Shown here: positions 9,419 to 19,405 of the stretch, in pieces | Layout: each line of letters begins with the position of its first letter | Position numbering within the stretch: position 1 is the first letter of the stretch | NCBI RefSeq assembly: GCF_002925905.1 | Contig: NZ_PRDB01000004.1 | Location: 434,001-498,000 of the forward strand | Source: Klebsiella michiganensis | GTDB lineage: Bacteria; Pseudomonadota; Gammaproteobacteria; Enterobacterales; Enterobacteriaceae | Length of the DNA stretch: 64,000 bases | Reading direction: 5' to 3' | The notes under the pieces: generated by a model | What the model was told of the DNA's origin: nothing | Databases searched by the model: none | The model's input: only the letters and a program-made list of their open reading frames with translations | Position numbers and translations under genes: made by a program

Positions 9419-10456
9419 TTATCGGGTAAGGGTAATCGTAGCTGGAGATGGCTGTTCAAAGCCGCGTTCGAGGATCTCCAGATTCGTGAGAACGTCAGAT
9501 TCCTTGACGAAATTTGGCTGACCGTTAACGAGGGTTTCATACAGCGAATCATAGACCCGCCCATAGTCGCCGGTTTCAAGCGGGATCTCTTCCCGTACGG
9601 TTTCGCCCGCCTCATTGACGTACTCCAGCAGACCAACCGTCTCGTCCGCGCCGAATCCCGGCTCGCCCGGCATAATATTGGCCTTCAGGCTGGTCTCCTG
9701 CTGGTCGATACCGTATTTAATAAACGACCCTTTATGACCATGGACGATGAATTTTGGATAGGGCAGCTTCACCAGATGGCTGGTTTTGACAATCGCCTTC
9801 AGGTTGCCGTAGAACAGCTGGGCCTCAAAGGTATCGTCCGGATTGGCCTTGTTACGCAGGCTACGGATGTCGTAAGAGACATGGTCCGGGCGACCGAACA
9901 GGGAGATAATTTGGTCCAGGGTATGGACGCCCAGGCCGTAAAACGTGCCGTCCTGAGGCAGGCCGGGTTTCCCTCCATCTACCGGGCGATAGTTGTCAAA
10001 ATGGTTTTCAATCTCGACGATCTCGCCCAGCTTTCCGCTCTCAATCACTTTCTTCGTGGTCAGGAAGCAGGAGTCGAAGCGACGATTCTGGTACGGCGTG
10101 ACCGTCAATCCCTTGCTTTTCGCCAGGGCGAATAGCGTTTTTGCCTCATCAAGGGTCGGGGTAAAGGGCTTTTCGACCAGTACATTTTTGCCCGCCTCCA
10201 GCGCCCGTTTGGCATAGGCAAAATGGCTGTCCGCCTGGGTGCACACAATCACCAGCTTGACCTGCGGATCGTTAAGCACTTCGTCGAGGTCGCTGGTGAA
10301 GTGAATATGCGAGTATACCGGTGCCTGTTCCTCTGGCTTTGCGCTGCGGCGAAAGATATGCGCCACGTGCCAGCGGTCTTTTCGGTGCAGGACATAGGGA
10401 AGATGGTAGCGGGTGGTGCTTTTGCCGAATCCAATAAATGCGCAGTGCAAAGTCAT
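9419..10456 (-). CDS. yhhX: Predicted oxidoreductase YhhX (Gfo/Idh/MocA family)
   Basis: NAD(P)-dependent oxidoreductase with 345 aa from ATG 10456, equal to E. coli; a longer frame to 10537 lacks homology and a ribosome binding site. The Rossmann motif is CAFIGFGKSTTRYHLPYV at the N-terminus, the dinucleotide-binding VEKPFTPTLDEAK has the family's EKP motif near residue 97, and the C-terminal half is the alpha/beta substrate domain. The substrate is not known. Confidence 0.93.
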   Translation of the reverse strand: MTLHCAFIGFGKSTTRYHLPYVLHRKDRWHVAHIFRRSAKPEEQAPVYSHIHFTSDLDEVLNDPQVKLVIVCTQADSHFAYAKRALEAGKNVLVEKPFTPTLDEAKTLFALAKSKGLTVTPYQNRRFDSCFLTTKKVIESGKLGEIVEIENHFDNYRPVDGGKPGLPQDGTFYGLGVHTLDQIISLFGRPDHVSYDIRSLRNKANPDDTFEAQLFYGNLKAIVKTSHLVKLPYPKFIVHGHKGSFIKYGIDQQETSLKANIMPGEPGFGADETVGLLEYVNEAGETVREEIPLETGDYGRVYDSLYETLVNGQPNFVKESDVLTNLEILERGFEQPSPATITLTR

Positions 10457-10709
10457 AACGCGGTCCTTTGTTAGGTCTCTGCTATTAACCATAGCGCAAG
10501 CTGGCTGCGAACTTAACCCCTTCAATAAGTGTGCCAAATTCTTAAATGTAAAATTTAACGCTCAAATTCATTGACCCTACGGCCTAAATTCTGGATAAGA
10601 GGGCCCTCGGGAAAAGAACGTTTTTTATCCAGCGCGTAGGAACATGACGCCGCATCGCGCTCGCCGTTTCCCAAAACACGATGACTAAAGGAGTAGCCAT
10701 CTCGTTCGT
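10457..10709. other. Intergenic region between yhhX and the bactofilin gene
   Basis: This 253-bp region lies between divergent genes and presumably holds both promoters. An AT-rich stretch at 10530-10560 lies upstream of yhhX. AAAGGAG at 10687-10693 is the only good ribosome binding site, but it sits 16 nt before the first bactofilin ATG. Confidence 0.4.
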
Positions 10710-11369
10710 ATGGAAAGCAAGTATATCGCCCTGAATAGCGCCCTTCTCTTTTGGCTGCTTGGCCTGATGGCCTGGTGCTGCGAATCCACGTATCTGGCCT
10801 GGCTATCGGGCTCTTTCTCCTTGTCATCTTTCGTTTTTCATTTTCAATATCATCGGATTAACCATATGTTTAAAAAGAATAAAAACGTTGAAGCGACGCC
10901 ACAGACGGTGGCTACGCCGGTACTCAACAGCGCATCCCCGTTAGCCGTTTCCCGCAAACCTGCCGCCACGGTTATCGCCAGCGGCATCCGCTTTGACGGC
11001 AATATTATCGCCGAGGGAGATGTCGATATTTACGGTACCGTAAGCGGCAATATCGACGCCGAAGAGAGCCAGATTAAGATTATGGCCGGAGGCCTGGTCG
11101 AGGGAAATATCACCTGCCGCGAGCTGATTATCGACGGCTGCATCCTCGGCCAGTGCCGCAGCGAGACGATTGAAATCGATAAGAACGGCCAGGTCACCGG
11201 CACGTTGGCCTACCGCACGCTGGCCATTAACAAGGGCGGCGTTTTTTCCGGCCAGGCAGAAGTGCTGCCGCCGGTCGCGGAAAAGAACAACGTGGTGGGA
11301 TTCATCACAGATACCGCGGTAGAAACGAAAGAGAGAGCGGAAGCGCATACTGCCGAAGCGGCGCAGTAG
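10710..11369 (+). CDS. Bactofilin-family (CcmA-like) polymer-forming cytoskeletal protein
   Basis: The conserved core begins near residue 83 (IASGIRFDGNIIAEGDVDIYG) and shows the repeating short beta-strand pattern of a bactofilin beta-helix, followed by a polar Ala/Glu-rich tail. Residues 1-52 carry two hydrophobic stretches (LNSALLFWLLGLMAWCC and LAWLSGSFSLSSFVF), so the long form would be membrane-anchored. A second in-frame ATG at 10866 (MFKKNKN) would give a soluble 167-aa form. Proteus mirabilis CcmA is reported to exist as just such full-length and N-truncated forms. Neither start has a strong Shine-Dalgarno. A role in cell shape is inferred from the family only. Confidence 0.75.
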   Translation: MESKYIALNSALLFWLLGLMAWCCESTYLAWLSGSFSLSSFVFHFQYHRINHMFKKNKNVEATPQTVATPVLNSASPLAVSRKPAATVIASGIRFDGNIIAEGDVDIYGTVSGNIDAEESQIKIMAGGLVEGNITCRELIIDGCILGQCRSETIEIDKNGQVTGTLAYRTLAINKGGVFSGQAEVLPPVAEKNNVVGFITDTAVETKERAEAHTAEAAQ

Positions 11370-11398
11370 CGTCTTCGGGTGCAGGCTGAAAAAAAAGC

Positions 11399-11493
11399 AA
11401 AAAAAAGCCAGCACCCGGCTGGCTAAAGTAATACTGGAAGCAATGTGAGCAATGTCGTGCTTTCAGGCTTTCCGCAAGGGTCTCCCTGAATGC
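11399..11493 (-). ncRNA. ryhB: RyhB small regulatory RNA
   Basis: On the minus strand the 5' end reads GCATTCAGGGAGACCC, the core CACGACATTGCTCACATTGC is essentially the E. coli seed and Hfq region, and the 3' end is the terminator GCCAGCCGGGTGCTGGC followed by eight T. The position between yhhX and yhhY is that of E. coli ryhB. It represses iron-using proteins (sodB, sdh and others) when iron is short. The 5' end differs from E. coli at a few bases. Confidence 0.93.
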
Positions 11494-11520
11494 AGAGCAA
11501 TAATAATCATTCTCATTCGC
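11494..11520 (-). promoter_or_regulatory. ryhB promoter with Fur box
   Basis: On the minus strand GCGAATGAGAATGATTATTA matches the Fur consensus GATAATGATAATCATTATC in most positions and overlaps a TATTAT -10 element ending 6 nt before the RyhB 5' end. This fits iron-dependent repression by Fur, as in E. coli. Confidence 0.8.
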
Positions 11521-11616
11521 ACTTGTCCACCTCTTTTTGCAAAAAATAGGCGTTGCTCCCTTTTTTAAAGTCAGCGATCTTTAAGGGGACGATTAACCCA
11601 AAAAGGAAAATGAAGA

Positions 11617-12108
11617 ATGAGCGACATAGTGATACGTCACGCCGAGCCACGGGATGCTGAACCTTTACGCCAGATAACTGCGCATCCGGAGGTCTATCAC
11701 GACACGCTACAGCTCCCTCATCCTTCTATGGAAATGTGGCAGGAACGCCTGCTACCGAAACCCGGTAGCCGTCATCTGGTCGCGACAATCGACGAACAGG
11801 TGGTGGGCCACCTCAGGCTCAGCATCGAACCCAGCCCTCGTCGCAGCCACGTGGCGACCTTTGGCGTCAGCGTTGCCGCGCAGGCGCACGGCCGTGGCGT
11901 AGGCAGCGCGCTGATGCGAGAGATGATTAATCTCTGTGATAACTGGCTGCGCGTCGATCGTATTGAATTAACCGTGTTTACGGACAACCCATCCGCGATG
12001 GCGCTTTACCGCAAATTTGGCTTTATTGTAGAAGGGACCGGCAAGCAATACGCCCTGCGCAACGGCGAATATGTCGATGCCTACTTTATGGCGCGGCTGA
12101 AGGGGTGA
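11617..12108 (+). CDS. yhhY: GNAT-family N-acetyltransferase YhhY
   Basis: 163 aa (E. coli 162). It is a GNAT fold with the acetyl-CoA motif FGVSVAAQAHGRGVGSALMR around residues 86-105 and the C-terminal FTDNPSAMALYRKFGFIVEG. The E. coli protein has been described as an N-acetyltransferase acting on some L-amino acids. Start ATG 11617 follows AAAAGGAAAATGAAGA; an ATG at 11609 is out of frame. It is monocistronic and convergent with ggt. Confidence 0.92.
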   Translation: MSDIVIRHAEPRDAEPLRQITAHPEVYHDTLQLPHPSMEMWQERLLPKPGSRHLVATIDEQVVGHLRLSIEPSPRRSHVATFGVSVAAQAHGRGVGSALMREMINLCDNWLRVDRIELTVFTDNPSAMALYRKFGFIVEGTGKQYALRNGEYVDAYFMARLKG

Positions 12109-12118
12109 CGCTCAACTA

Positions 12119-12142
12119 ACCCTCTCCCGGCAGGGAGAGGGT
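12119..12142. repeat. CCTCTCCC-type inverted repeat between yhhY and ggt
   Basis: Arms ACCCTCTCCC and GGGAGAGGGT enclose GGCA, followed by GGAGTGAGGG. It belongs to the dispersed enterobacterial family that recurs at 17985-18007. Lying between convergent stops, it can serve as a bidirectional terminator. Confidence 0.7.
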
Positions 12143-12158
12143 CGGAGTGAGGGTAAAC

Positions 12159-13901
12159 CTAATACCCTGCCGTTAAATCATCCGGGGAACGCGGATCGGA
12201 TGCGCCGTACAGCGTGCCGTCCGGGCCAACCATAATACTCTGGGTGCTGCCCATCGCCTCTTTCACCGCCACTTTCTGCCCTTTGCTCTCCAGCAGCTTC
12301 AGCGTATCCGGGCTAAATCCCTTCTCTACACGCAGTTCGTCCGGCAGCCATTGATGATGGAAGCGCGGGGCGTTGGTGGCTTCCGCGACGTTCATTCCGA
12401 AATCAATGGTATTCACCACCATCTGCAGGACGGTGGTGATAATGCGGCTGCCGCCGGGGCTACCGGTCACCAGCCAGGTTTTGCCATCTTTCACCACAAT
12501 CGTTGGCGACATCGACGACAGCGGACGTTTTTTCGGCTCGACGGCGTTGGCGTCACCGCCCACCAGCCCGTAGACGTTTGGCACGCCGGGTTTAGCTGAG
12601 AAATCATCCATCTGATTATTCAGCAGAATGCCGGAGTTCCCCGCCACGATGCCGGTTCCAAATGTCGTATTCAGCGTATAGGTCACGGCAACGGCGTTAC
12701 CGTCCTTATCCACCACCGAGAAATGGGTGGTCTGATTGCTTTCATACGGCGCCAGCTTACCGGGGCGAATCTGGCTCGACGGCTTCGCCTTATTGATATC
12801 AATCTGCTCAGCAATCGATTTGGCGTACGCTTTGCTGGTCAACGCCTGCCACGGCACCTTGACGAAGTCCGGATCGCCAAGGTATTCCGAACGGTCGGCA
12901 TAGGCGTGCTTTTCGGCTTCCGCCATCACCTGCATGGCGTCGGCGCTGCCGAAGCCGTACTTATGCATATCGAAGTTTTCGAGGATATTCAGGATCTGCA
13001 CGATATGAATGCCCCCGGACGATGGGGGCGGCATCGAGAACACCTGATAGCCGCGATACTCGCCGCTCACCGGCGTACGTTCGACCGCTTTGTAATTCGC
13101 CAGATCCGCTTTGGTGATAAGCCCGCCGTTATTCTTCATCTCAGCGGCAATCTGGTCGGCAATCGCGCCTTTATAGAAGGCATCCGGCCCCAGCTCAGCA
13201 ATCAGCTCCAGGCTTTTCCCCAGCTGTTTTTGCACCAGCTTATCGCCCTTTTTCAGCGGCTCGCCGTTTTTCCAGAAGATAGCCCGGGTGTTGGCATGGT
13301 CGGGGATCACTTCGCTGCCGTAGGTTTTCAGGTCGTCGGGCAGCGCATCATTTACCGTGAAGCCCTCTTCGGCCAGCTTAATCGCCGGGCGAATCACTTT
13401 GTTGAGCGGCATCGTGCCGTATTTTTCCAGCGCGAGGGAGAACCCGGCGACGGTGCCCGGCGTGCCGGAAGCCAGATGCGAGGTCAGCGATTTCTTGCTG
13501 TCCGGGTTGCCCTGATCGTCGAGAAACATATCCCGGGTGGCCTGTTCCGGGGCCATCTCGCGGAAGTCGATCGCCGTGGTATTACCGTCTTTGGTTCGCA
13601 GCATCATAAACCCGCCGCCGCCGATATTACCGGCCTGCGGATGGGTGACCGCCAGCGCGTAGCCCACCGCCACGGCGGCATCGACCGCGTTGCCGCCCTG
13701 ACGCAGAATATCCACGCCTACCTTCGTTGCCAGCGCGTCCACCGAGGCCACCATCCCCTGCTGAGCGCGGACCGGGTGAAATACATCTTCCTCTACGCCA
13801 TAAGATACCGGCGGAGGGGCGGGATCTGCCGCAACGGTAAAACTGCCGCCCGCCAGCAACGCAGCGATGACCACCTGACGCCAGAGCGTTGTTTTTATCA
13901 T
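12159..13901 (-). CDS. ggt: Gamma-glutamyltranspeptidase (glutathione hydrolase)
   Basis: Periplasmic Ntn-hydrolase that cleaves or transfers the gamma-glutamyl group of glutathione. It has 580 aa from ATG 13901, which is 7 nt behind AGGAG; ATG 13907 is too close to that site. It has a Sec signal peptide ending near AAD at residue 24. Autocleavage occurs before the first Thr of NQTTHFSVV near residue 391, giving the small subunit with GSPGGSRIITTVLQMVVN. It lies next to yhhA and the ugp operon as in E. coli. Confidence 0.96.
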   Translation of the reverse strand: MIKTTLWRQVVIAALLAGGSFTVAADPAPPPVSYGVEEDVFHPVRAQQGMVASVDALATKVGVDILRQGGNAVDAAVAVGYALAVTHPQAGNIGGGGFMMLRTKDGNTTAIDFREMAPEQATRDMFLDDQGNPDSKKSLTSHLASGTPGTVAGFSLALEKYGTMPLNKVIRPAIKLAEEGFTVNDALPDDLKTYGSEVIPDHANTRAIFWKNGEPLKKGDKLVQKQLGKSLELIAELGPDAFYKGAIADQIAAEMKNNGGLITKADLANYKAVERTPVSGEYRGYQVFSMPPPSSGGIHIVQILNILENFDMHKYGFGSADAMQVMAEAEKHAYADRSEYLGDPDFVKVPWQALTSKAYAKSIAEQIDINKAKPSSQIRPGKLAPYESNQTTHFSVVDKDGNAVAVTYTLNTTFGTGIVAGNSGILLNNQMDDFSAKPGVPNVYGLVGGDANAVEPKKRPLSSMSPTIVVKDGKTWLVTGSPGGSRIITTVLQMVVNTIDFGMNVAEATNAPRFHHQWLPDELRVEKGFSPDTLKLLESKGQKVAVKEAMGSTQSIMVGPDGTLYGASDPRSPDDLTAGY

Positions 13902-14021
13902 TGTCATACTCCTGAATGATGTTTTTATTTACCCATAATCCTGGATGATAAGTCTTAAAAAATCATTGTTGCGCCGGAAAGGGAGTAAACTTAAGCGATC
14001 CCACGAAGTGAGGAGAGAACA

Positions 14022-14342
14022 ATGAAAGCAATGTTATATCTGGCGGCGCTGCTGCCGCTGAGCGTCATGGCGCAGCCGATCAATATCGACAATAACCCCA
14101 ATCAGCCGGGGTACGTGGTGCCCAGCCAGCAGCGGATGCAAAATCAGATGCAGACCCAGCAAATGCAGCAGCAAAACAATCTTAAGCAGGGTATTCAAAG
14201 CCAGTCGCGCGCGCAGCAGCAGCATCTTCAGACGCAGTTGAATAACGATCGGCAGCGGGTACAGCAGAATAACAATCTGACCCGTGAGCAGCCGCTCCCT
14301 AACACCAACGGTGGGATGCTGCAGCGCCAGACGACCCCGTAA
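14022..14342 (+). CDS. yhhA: DUF2756 exported protein YhhA
   Basis: 106 aa, shorter than the 146-aa E. coli protein but with the same plan: a signal peptide ([19 protein letters not shown]), then [17 protein letters not shown] and a Gln/Asn-rich low-complexity region ([14 protein letters not shown]) ending PNTNGGML. Start ATG 14022 follows GAGGAGAGAACA. It is divergent from ggt and convergent with ugpQ. Function is unknown; the missing length lies at the C-terminus. Confidence 0.85.
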   Translation: MKAMLYLAALLPLSVMAQPINIDNNPNQPGYVVPSQQRMQNQMQTQQMQQQNNLKQGIQSQSRAQQQHLQTQLNNDRQRVQQNNNLTREQPLPNTNGGMLQRQTTP

Positions 14343-14365
14343 CGGCCGCCTGACGCAGAAGCGGA

Positions 14366-15106
14366 TTACGCCGGGAAGTTGGGGCCGATGACGTCAATCG
14401 CATCGGTGCAGATGCTGTCCACGCCCCAACGCAGCAGCTCGGCGGCGCGCTGCGGTTTGTTAACGGTATAGACCAGAATATGCAGGCCCGCGGCCTTCAG
14501 GCTCGCCACGCGCGGTTCATCCAGCAGCTTATGGTTGAGGTGAATAGAGACGCAGCCGAGACGCGCGGTCAGTTCGCGCCAGTCGTTGCGCCACTCATCC
14601 AGCAGCAGCCCGCGCGGCAGTTCGGGCACCGCCTCCTGCGCGGCTTCCAGCGCATCAACGTCAAACGATGAGAGCAGCGGCGGCGTCATTCCCTGCCACA
14701 GCTCACGCGCCGCCAGCGCCACCGCTTTGCCGGTCAGCGGCCCGGTGCCCGTGGTCGGTTTAATTTCGATATTGGCCATCATGCCGTGCTGACGGCAGCG
14801 GTCGGCCACCTCGCTCAGCAGCGGCAGCGGCTCGCCTTCGAACTCGCCGCTGTACCAGCTGCCGGCATCCACTTTTAGCAGATCGTTCCACGCCAGTTCG
14901 CCCGCCACGCCCCAGCCGTTGCTGGTGCGTTCGAGATTGTCATCGTGCAGTAAAAAAATCTGCCCGTCTTTCGATAACTTAGCGTCAAACTCAATCATCG
15001 TATGGCCGTAACGAGCGCCGGTATCGATGGCCGCCAGGGTATTTTCCGGAGCCAGTTTACCGCCGCCGCGGTGGGCGACGATATGAGGATAAGGCCAGTG
15101 ACTCAT
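14366..15106 (-). CDS. ugpQ: Cytoplasmic glycerophosphodiester phosphodiesterase UgpQ
   Basis: Hydrolyses glycerophosphodiesters brought in by UgpBAEC to glycerol-3-phosphate and alcohol. It has 246 aa (E. coli 247). GDPD signature: [15 protein letters not shown] at residues 12-26 and [18 protein letters not shown] at 39-56, with the catalytic His pair and metal-binding Glu and Asp. It overlaps ugpC by ATGA and is the last gene of the ugp operon. Confidence 0.96.
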   Translation of the reverse strand: MSHWPYPHIVAHRGGGKLAPENTLAAIDTGARYGHTMIEFDAKLSKDGQIFLLHDDNLERTSNGWGVAGELAWNDLLKVDAGSWYSGEFEGEPLPLLSEVADRCRQHGMMANIEIKPTTGTGPLTGKAVALAARELWQGMTPPLLSSFDVDALEAAQEAVPELPRGLLLDEWRNDWRELTARLGCVSIHLNHKLLDEPRVASLKAAGLHILVYTVNKPQRAAELLRWGVDSICTDAIDVIGPNFPA

Positions 15107-16173
15107 GCGCGTTGTCCTGTTTCACTATCAAAAAGATGCAGACTTTCCTGCGGCAGATGCAGCCACAGGGTGCTGCCCGCCTGCGGACGCTGCTGGTGCG
15201 GCAGCCGGACCACCAGCTTTTGCTCGCCCCAGCGCCCGTGGGCGAGGTTATCGGCACCTAAAATTTCCAGCGTATCCATCACCAGCGGTACGCCACCTTC
15301 CGCCTCGGAGCTTAATGCAAAATGTTCCGGACGAATACCCAGGGTCATCTTACGCCCGGCATAGCGGCGATGCTCGCTGTTGATGGGTAAAAGCATCCCG
15401 CCCTCAAGCTCGAAGCGGCTACCGTCGTCGCTGACCCGGCCTTCCAGCAGGTTCATTGCCGGGCTGCCGATAAAGCTCGCCACAAAGCGGCTGGCCGGTT
15501 TTTCGTAGACCTCGACCGGCGTACCAATCTGCTCGGCGATGCCTTTATTCATCACCATCACCCGCTGCGCGAGGGTCATGGCTTCCACCTGATCGTGCGT
15601 CACGTACAGCGAGGTGGTTTTCAGCCGACGGTGCAGCTGCTGCAGCTCCAGACGCATCTGCACGCGCAGTTTGGCATCGAGGTTGGAGAGCGGCTCATCA
15701 AACAGGAATACCGCCGGGTCGCGCACGATAGCCCGCCCCATCGCCACGCGCTGGCGCTGGCCGCCGGAGAGTTCGCGCGGACGGCGCTTCAGCAGGCCGT
15801 CCAGCTCCAGAATGCGCGCCGCTTCCTGGACGCGTTCGGCAATTAATCCTTTACCTAAACCGCGAATTTTCAGGCCCCACGCCATATTCTCTTCCACGCA
15901 CATATGCGGGTAGAGGGCGTAGTTCTGGAACACCATCGCAATACCGCGATCTTTCGGTTCCATTTCGGTGACGCGCTTGCGGTCGATCCAGATATCGCCG
16001 CTGGTGACCCGCTCCAGGCCCGCCACCATGCGCAGCAGGGTTGATTTTCCGCAGCCCGAGGGACCCACCATCACAATAAATTCGCCGTCCGCGACGTCCA
16101 GCGTCAGCGGCTGGATCACCTGGGTTTTGCCATCCCAGCTTTTGGTTACTGCCTGTAGCTTAAGTCCTGCCAT
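15103..16173 (-). CDS. ugpC: sn-Glycerol-3-phosphate ABC transporter ATPase UgpC
   Basis: MalK-type ATPase of the Ugp importer. It has 356 aa from ATG 16173, equal to E. coli, and this start lies 1 nt after the ugpE stop. Walker A is GPSGCGKST, the signature is [14 protein letters not shown] and Walker B is [12 protein letters not shown]. The C-terminal TOBE-like regulatory domain includes [12 protein letters not shown]. An upstream start at 16185 would overlap ugpE and is less likely. Confidence 0.96.
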   Translation of the reverse strand: MAGLKLQAVTKSWDGKTQVIQPLTLDVADGEFIVMVGPSGCGKSTLLRMVAGLERVTSGDIWIDRKRVTEMEPKDRGIAMVFQNYALYPHMCVEENMAWGLKIRGLGKGLIAERVQEAARILELDGLLKRRPRELSGGQRQRVAMGRAIVRDPAVFLFDEPLSNLDAKLRVQMRLELQQLHRRLKTTSLYVTHDQVEAMTLAQRVMVMNKGIAEQIGTPVEVYEKPASRFVASFIGSPAMNLLEGRVSDDGSRFELEGGMLLPINSEHRRYAGRKMTLGIRPEHFALSSEAEGGVPLVMDTLEILGADNLAHGRWGEQKLVVRLPHQQRPQAGSTLWLHLPQESLHLFDSETGQRA

Positions 16174-16174
16174 T

Positions 16175-17020
16175 TTATTTCTCACTATCCACTAAACCAC
16201 GCACAAACGCGCGCTGCATGGCTAAAACGATGACAACCGGAGGAATCAGCGTGAGCAGCATCGCCGCCATCACCTGATTCCACTGCGTGGTACCCTGGCC
16301 GATGGCGATCATCCCTTTGATGCCCGCGACCGCCGTGCCGAGATTCACGTCGGTAATGATCAGCAGCGGCCACAGATACTGGTTCCAGCCGTAGATAAAG
16401 GTGATGACGAACAGCGCCGCCAGGTTGGTTTTCGACAGCGGCAGCACGATGTCGCGGAAGAAGCGCATCGGCGACGCGCCGTCGATACGTGCGGCCTCTA
16501 TCAGCTCGTCCGGCAGGGTCATAAAGAACTGGCGGAACAGGAAGGTGGCGGTCGCCGAGGCCATCAGCGGCAGGGTGAGCCCGGCATAGCTGTCGAGCAT
16601 TTTCAGGTTGGCGATCACTTCCACCGTCGGGAAAATACGCACCTCAACCGGCAGCATCAGCGTGATGAAGATCATCCAGAAGAACAGGTTGCGCAGCGGA
16701 AAACGAAACCAGACGATGGCGAAAGCGGAGAGCATCGAGACCGTAATTTTGCCCACCGTGATGCCGAAGGCCATGATGAAGCTGTTGAGCATCATCAGCC
16801 AGAACGGCGCGCTATTGGCCCCTACGCCGTTCACCCAGATAAATTTCATGTTTTCGAGCAGATGCCCGCCGGGAATCAGCGTCATCGGCGTATCAAAAAC
16901 CGCTTTACTGTCCAGCGTCGCCGCGACAAAGGCGACATACAGCGGAAACAGAATGACCGCGATCCCTAAAATCAGCATGGTGTGGCTGAAAATCGTCAGC
17001 CCGCGTCGATTCTCAATCAT
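16175..17020 (-). CDS. ugpE: sn-Glycerol-3-phosphate ABC transporter permease UgpE
   Basis: 281 aa, equal to E. coli. It has six membrane segments and the EAA loop that contacts UgpC ([20 protein letters not shown], near residues 188-207). It pairs with UgpA in the inner membrane. It overlaps the ugpA stop by ATGA and ends 1 nt before ugpC. Confidence 0.96.
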   Translation of the reverse strand: MIENRRGLTIFSHTMLILGIAVILFPLYVAFVAATLDSKAVFDTPMTLIPGGHLLENMKFIWVNGVGANSAPFWLMMLNSFIMAFGITVGKITVSMLSAFAIVWFRFPLRNLFFWMIFITLMLPVEVRIFPTVEVIANLKMLDSYAGLTLPLMASATATFLFRQFFMTLPDELIEAARIDGASPMRFFRDIVLPLSKTNLAALFVITFIYGWNQYLWPLLIITDVNLGTAVAGIKGMIAIGQGTTQWNQVMAAMLLTLIPPVVIVLAMQRAFVRGLVDSEK

Positions 17021-17904
17021 TGGTAGCGCACCTTTCGTTCAACGTAGCGGAACTGCACCACCGTCAGAATAATGACGAGGAACATCAGCACCACCGACTG
17101 GGCGGCGGAAGCGGAAAGGTCAAGCCCGGCAAAACCTTCACGGTAGATCTTATAAATCAGCGTTGTTGTCGCCTGAACCGGCCCGCCGCCGGTTGCGGCA
17201 TCGATAACCGGGAAGGTATCAAAGAAGGCGTATACCAGGTTCACCACCAGCAGGAAGAAGCTCACCGGGGCGATCAGCGGCAGCGCCAGCCTGAAGAAGC
17301 GGCGAACCGGGCCGGCGCCGTCAATCGCGGCGGCTTCTACCAGCGAGCGGGGAATAGATTGCAGCGCGGCGAAGAAGAACAGGAAGTTGTAACTAATCTG
17401 CTTCCAGACCGAGGCGAAAACCACGAGGAACATCGCCTGACCGCTGTTCTGCGCATGGTTCCAGTCGTAGCCCATCTCACCGAGGAGATGCGTAATCAGC
17501 CCGCGTCCGGGGTTGAACAAGAAGATCCACAGCACCGCCGCCACCGCGGGCGCAACGGCATAGGGCAGGAGCATCAGCGTCTGATAGAAGCGGCTGCCGC
17601 GCACCACGTAATCCACCAGCGCGGCGAAAAACAGCGAGATCAGCAGGCCGCTGACGGTAACCATCGTGCTGAACTTAATGGTGGTCCAGAAGGAGTCCAG
17701 GTAGTACGGGTCCTGGAAGAGGGCTGAAAAGTTATCCAGGCCAACAAACTGGCTGGAGAGCCCAAACGGATCGACGCTCTGCAGCGAATACCACAGCGCT
17801 TCGCCCGCGGGCCAGATAAAAAAGATGACGGTGATAACCAGCTGCGGCGCGACCAGCACATAGGGCAGCCAACGCGAGCGAAACACCGGACGGGATGATG
17901 ACAT
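17017..17904 (-). CDS. ugpA: sn-Glycerol-3-phosphate ABC transporter permease UgpA
   Basis: 295 aa, equal to E. coli. It has six membrane segments and an EAA loop ([20 protein letters not shown]). It forms the membrane channel with UgpE. It is separated from ugpB by 122 bp containing two hairpin repeats, which probably lowers expression relative to the binding protein. Confidence 0.96.
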   Translation of the reverse strand: MSSSRPVFRSRWLPYVLVAPQLVITVIFFIWPAGEALWYSLQSVDPFGLSSQFVGLDNFSALFQDPYYLDSFWTTIKFSTMVTVSGLLISLFFAALVDYVVRGSRFYQTLMLLPYAVAPAVAAVLWIFLFNPGRGLITHLLGEMGYDWNHAQNSGQAMFLVVFASVWKQISYNFLFFFAALQSIPRSLVEAAAIDGAGPVRRFFRLALPLIAPVSFFLLVVNLVYAFFDTFPVIDAATGGGPVQATTTLIYKIYREGFAGLDLSASAAQSVVLMFLVIILTVVQFRYVERKVRYQ

Positions 17905-17984
17905 AGTTAAACTCTGAGTTGGTTTCCCCTCATCCCGGCCCTCTCCCTAAACGGGCGAGGATGAAAAGACGGCTCCGGGCGATC

Positions 17985-18007
17985 CCCTCTCCCCGACGGG
18001 GAGAGGG
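17985..18007. repeat. CCTCTCCC-type palindrome between ugpB and ugpA
   Basis: Perfect palindrome with arms CCCTCTCCCCG and CGGGGAGAGGG around one A. A second, degenerate copy (CCCTCTCCC...GGGCGAGG) lies at about 17937-17960. Placed between the binding-protein gene and the permease genes, it fits an RNA-stabilising or attenuating role. It is the same family as 12119-12142. Confidence 0.7.
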
Positions 18008-18026
18008 TGAGGGGCTGGCTATAAGA

Positions 18027-19343
18027 TTACGACCTGGTTGACTGCTCGAAACGGCGCAGCAGCTGATTACCGCGCTCAACCGCGGCGTCCAGCGCCTGCT
18101 GAGGCGTTTTCTTCCCGGTCCATACGCTTTCCAGTTCTTCATCCACGATGGTACGAATCTGCGGCATATTGCCCAGGCGCAGACCTTTGGTGAACGGCAG
18201 CGGCGGCTTGTTCAGCATCTGGCGCGTCGCGATATCGGCACCGGGGTTCTTATCATAGAAGCCCTGTTCGCGGGTCAGGTTGTAAGCGGCGGTGGTAATC
18301 GGCAGATAGCCGGTTTTCTGATGCCATTCGGCGGCGTTTTCCGGCTTGGTCAGGAAATCGAGGAATTTGGCGACACCGGTATAGGTTTCTTTGTCTTTAC
18401 CCTGCATCACCCACAGGCTGGCCCCGCCGATAATGGCGTTTTGCGGCGCGCCTTTCACGTCGGCGTCGTACGGCATCATCCCTACGCCATAGTTGAACTT
18501 CGCGTACTGGCGAATATCCGCAAGGGAGCCGGAAGAGGCGGTAGTAATGGCGCAGTCGCCGTTATAGAACTTCTCGGTGGATTCGTCTTTACGCCCGAAG
18601 TAGCTGAAGTCGCCTTTCTTGTTCAGTTCTTCGAGCAGAGCGATATGCTTCACCTGCTCCGGCTTGTTGAACTCCAGTACCGCATCGGTACCGTCGAAGC
18701 CGTTGTTTTTAGTCGCCACCGGCAGGCCGTGCCAGGCGCTGAAGTTTTCAATCTGAATCCAGCCCTGCCAGCCGCTGGCGTAGCCGCATTTCATCCCGGC
18801 GGCTTTCAGCTTCGCGGTATACGCCGCCAGATCCTGCCAGGTTTTCGGCGGCTGTTCCGGATCTAATCCGGCTTTTTTAAAGGCGTCTTTGTTGTAGTAC
18901 AGCACCGGCGTGGAGCTGTTAAACGGCTGGGAGAGCAGATGGCCGGTTTTGGAGTCGGTGTAATAACCGGAGACGGTTGGCACGAACTGCGTTTCATCAA
19001 ACTGAATGCCCGCATCGCTGAACACCTGATAGACCGGCTTAATCGCCTTCGAGGCCATCATCGTCGCGGTGCCGACTTCGTAAACCTGCAGAATAGCCGG
19101 CGCGTTGCCGGTACGGAAGGCGGCGATGCCGGCGCTCAGGCTCTGCTCATAGTTGCCTTTATACACCGGAACAATTTTGTAGTCCGGGTTGGCTGCGTTG
19201 AAACGTTGCGCCAGTGAATCAACTTCTTTCCCCAACTCCCCTTCCATCGAGTGCCAGAACGGGATAGTGGTTACCGCCAGGGCTTGTCCGGCAAATGCCA
19301 GGCTGAGCGCCAGTCCTAAAGCTGTATGTCGTAACGATATCAT
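18027..19343 (-). CDS. ugpB: sn-Glycerol-3-phosphate periplasmic binding protein UgpB
   Basis: 438 aa (E. coli 438). The signal peptide is cleaved after LAFAGQALA (residue 23), and the mature part is a family 1 extracellular solute-binding protein binding glycerol-3-phosphate and glycerophosphodiesters. It is the first gene of ugpBAECQ. A Pho-box-like direct repeat lies about 65-80 nt upstream, consistent with PhoB control known in E. coli. Confidence 0.96.
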   Translation of the reverse strand: MISLRHTALGLALSLAFAGQALAVTTIPFWHSMEGELGKEVDSLAQRFNAANPDYKIVPVYKGNYEQSLSAGIAAFRTGNAPAILQVYEVGTATMMASKAIKPVYQVFSDAGIQFDETQFVPTVSGYYTDSKTGHLLSQPFNSSTPVLYYNKDAFKKAGLDPEQPPKTWQDLAAYTAKLKAAGMKCGYASGWQGWIQIENFSAWHGLPVATKNNGFDGTDAVLEFNKPEQVKHIALLEELNKKGDFSYFGRKDESTEKFYNGDCAITTASSGSLADIRQYAKFNYGVGMMPYDADVKGAPQNAIIGGASLWVMQGKDKETYTGVAKFLDFLTKPENAAEWHQKTGYLPITTAAYNLTREQGFYDKNPGADIATRQMLNKPPLPFTKGLRLGNMPQIRTIVDEELESVWTGKKTPQQALDAAVERGNQLLRRFEQSTRS

Positions 19344-19405
19344 CGGTTATCTCTCTTGTTGTTCCGGATGCGCGATTTCACGCGTTTTATGTTCGCGGGG
19401 GTAAC

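Noticed and set aside
10555..10827. Frame of 90 codons upstream of yhhX on the minus strand
   Set aside because: No homology or ribosome binding site; it overlaps the bactofilin start and the yhhX promoter region.
12723..13919. 398-codon open frame opposite ggt
   Set aside because: Antisense shadow of a well-conserved gene with no recognisable domain.
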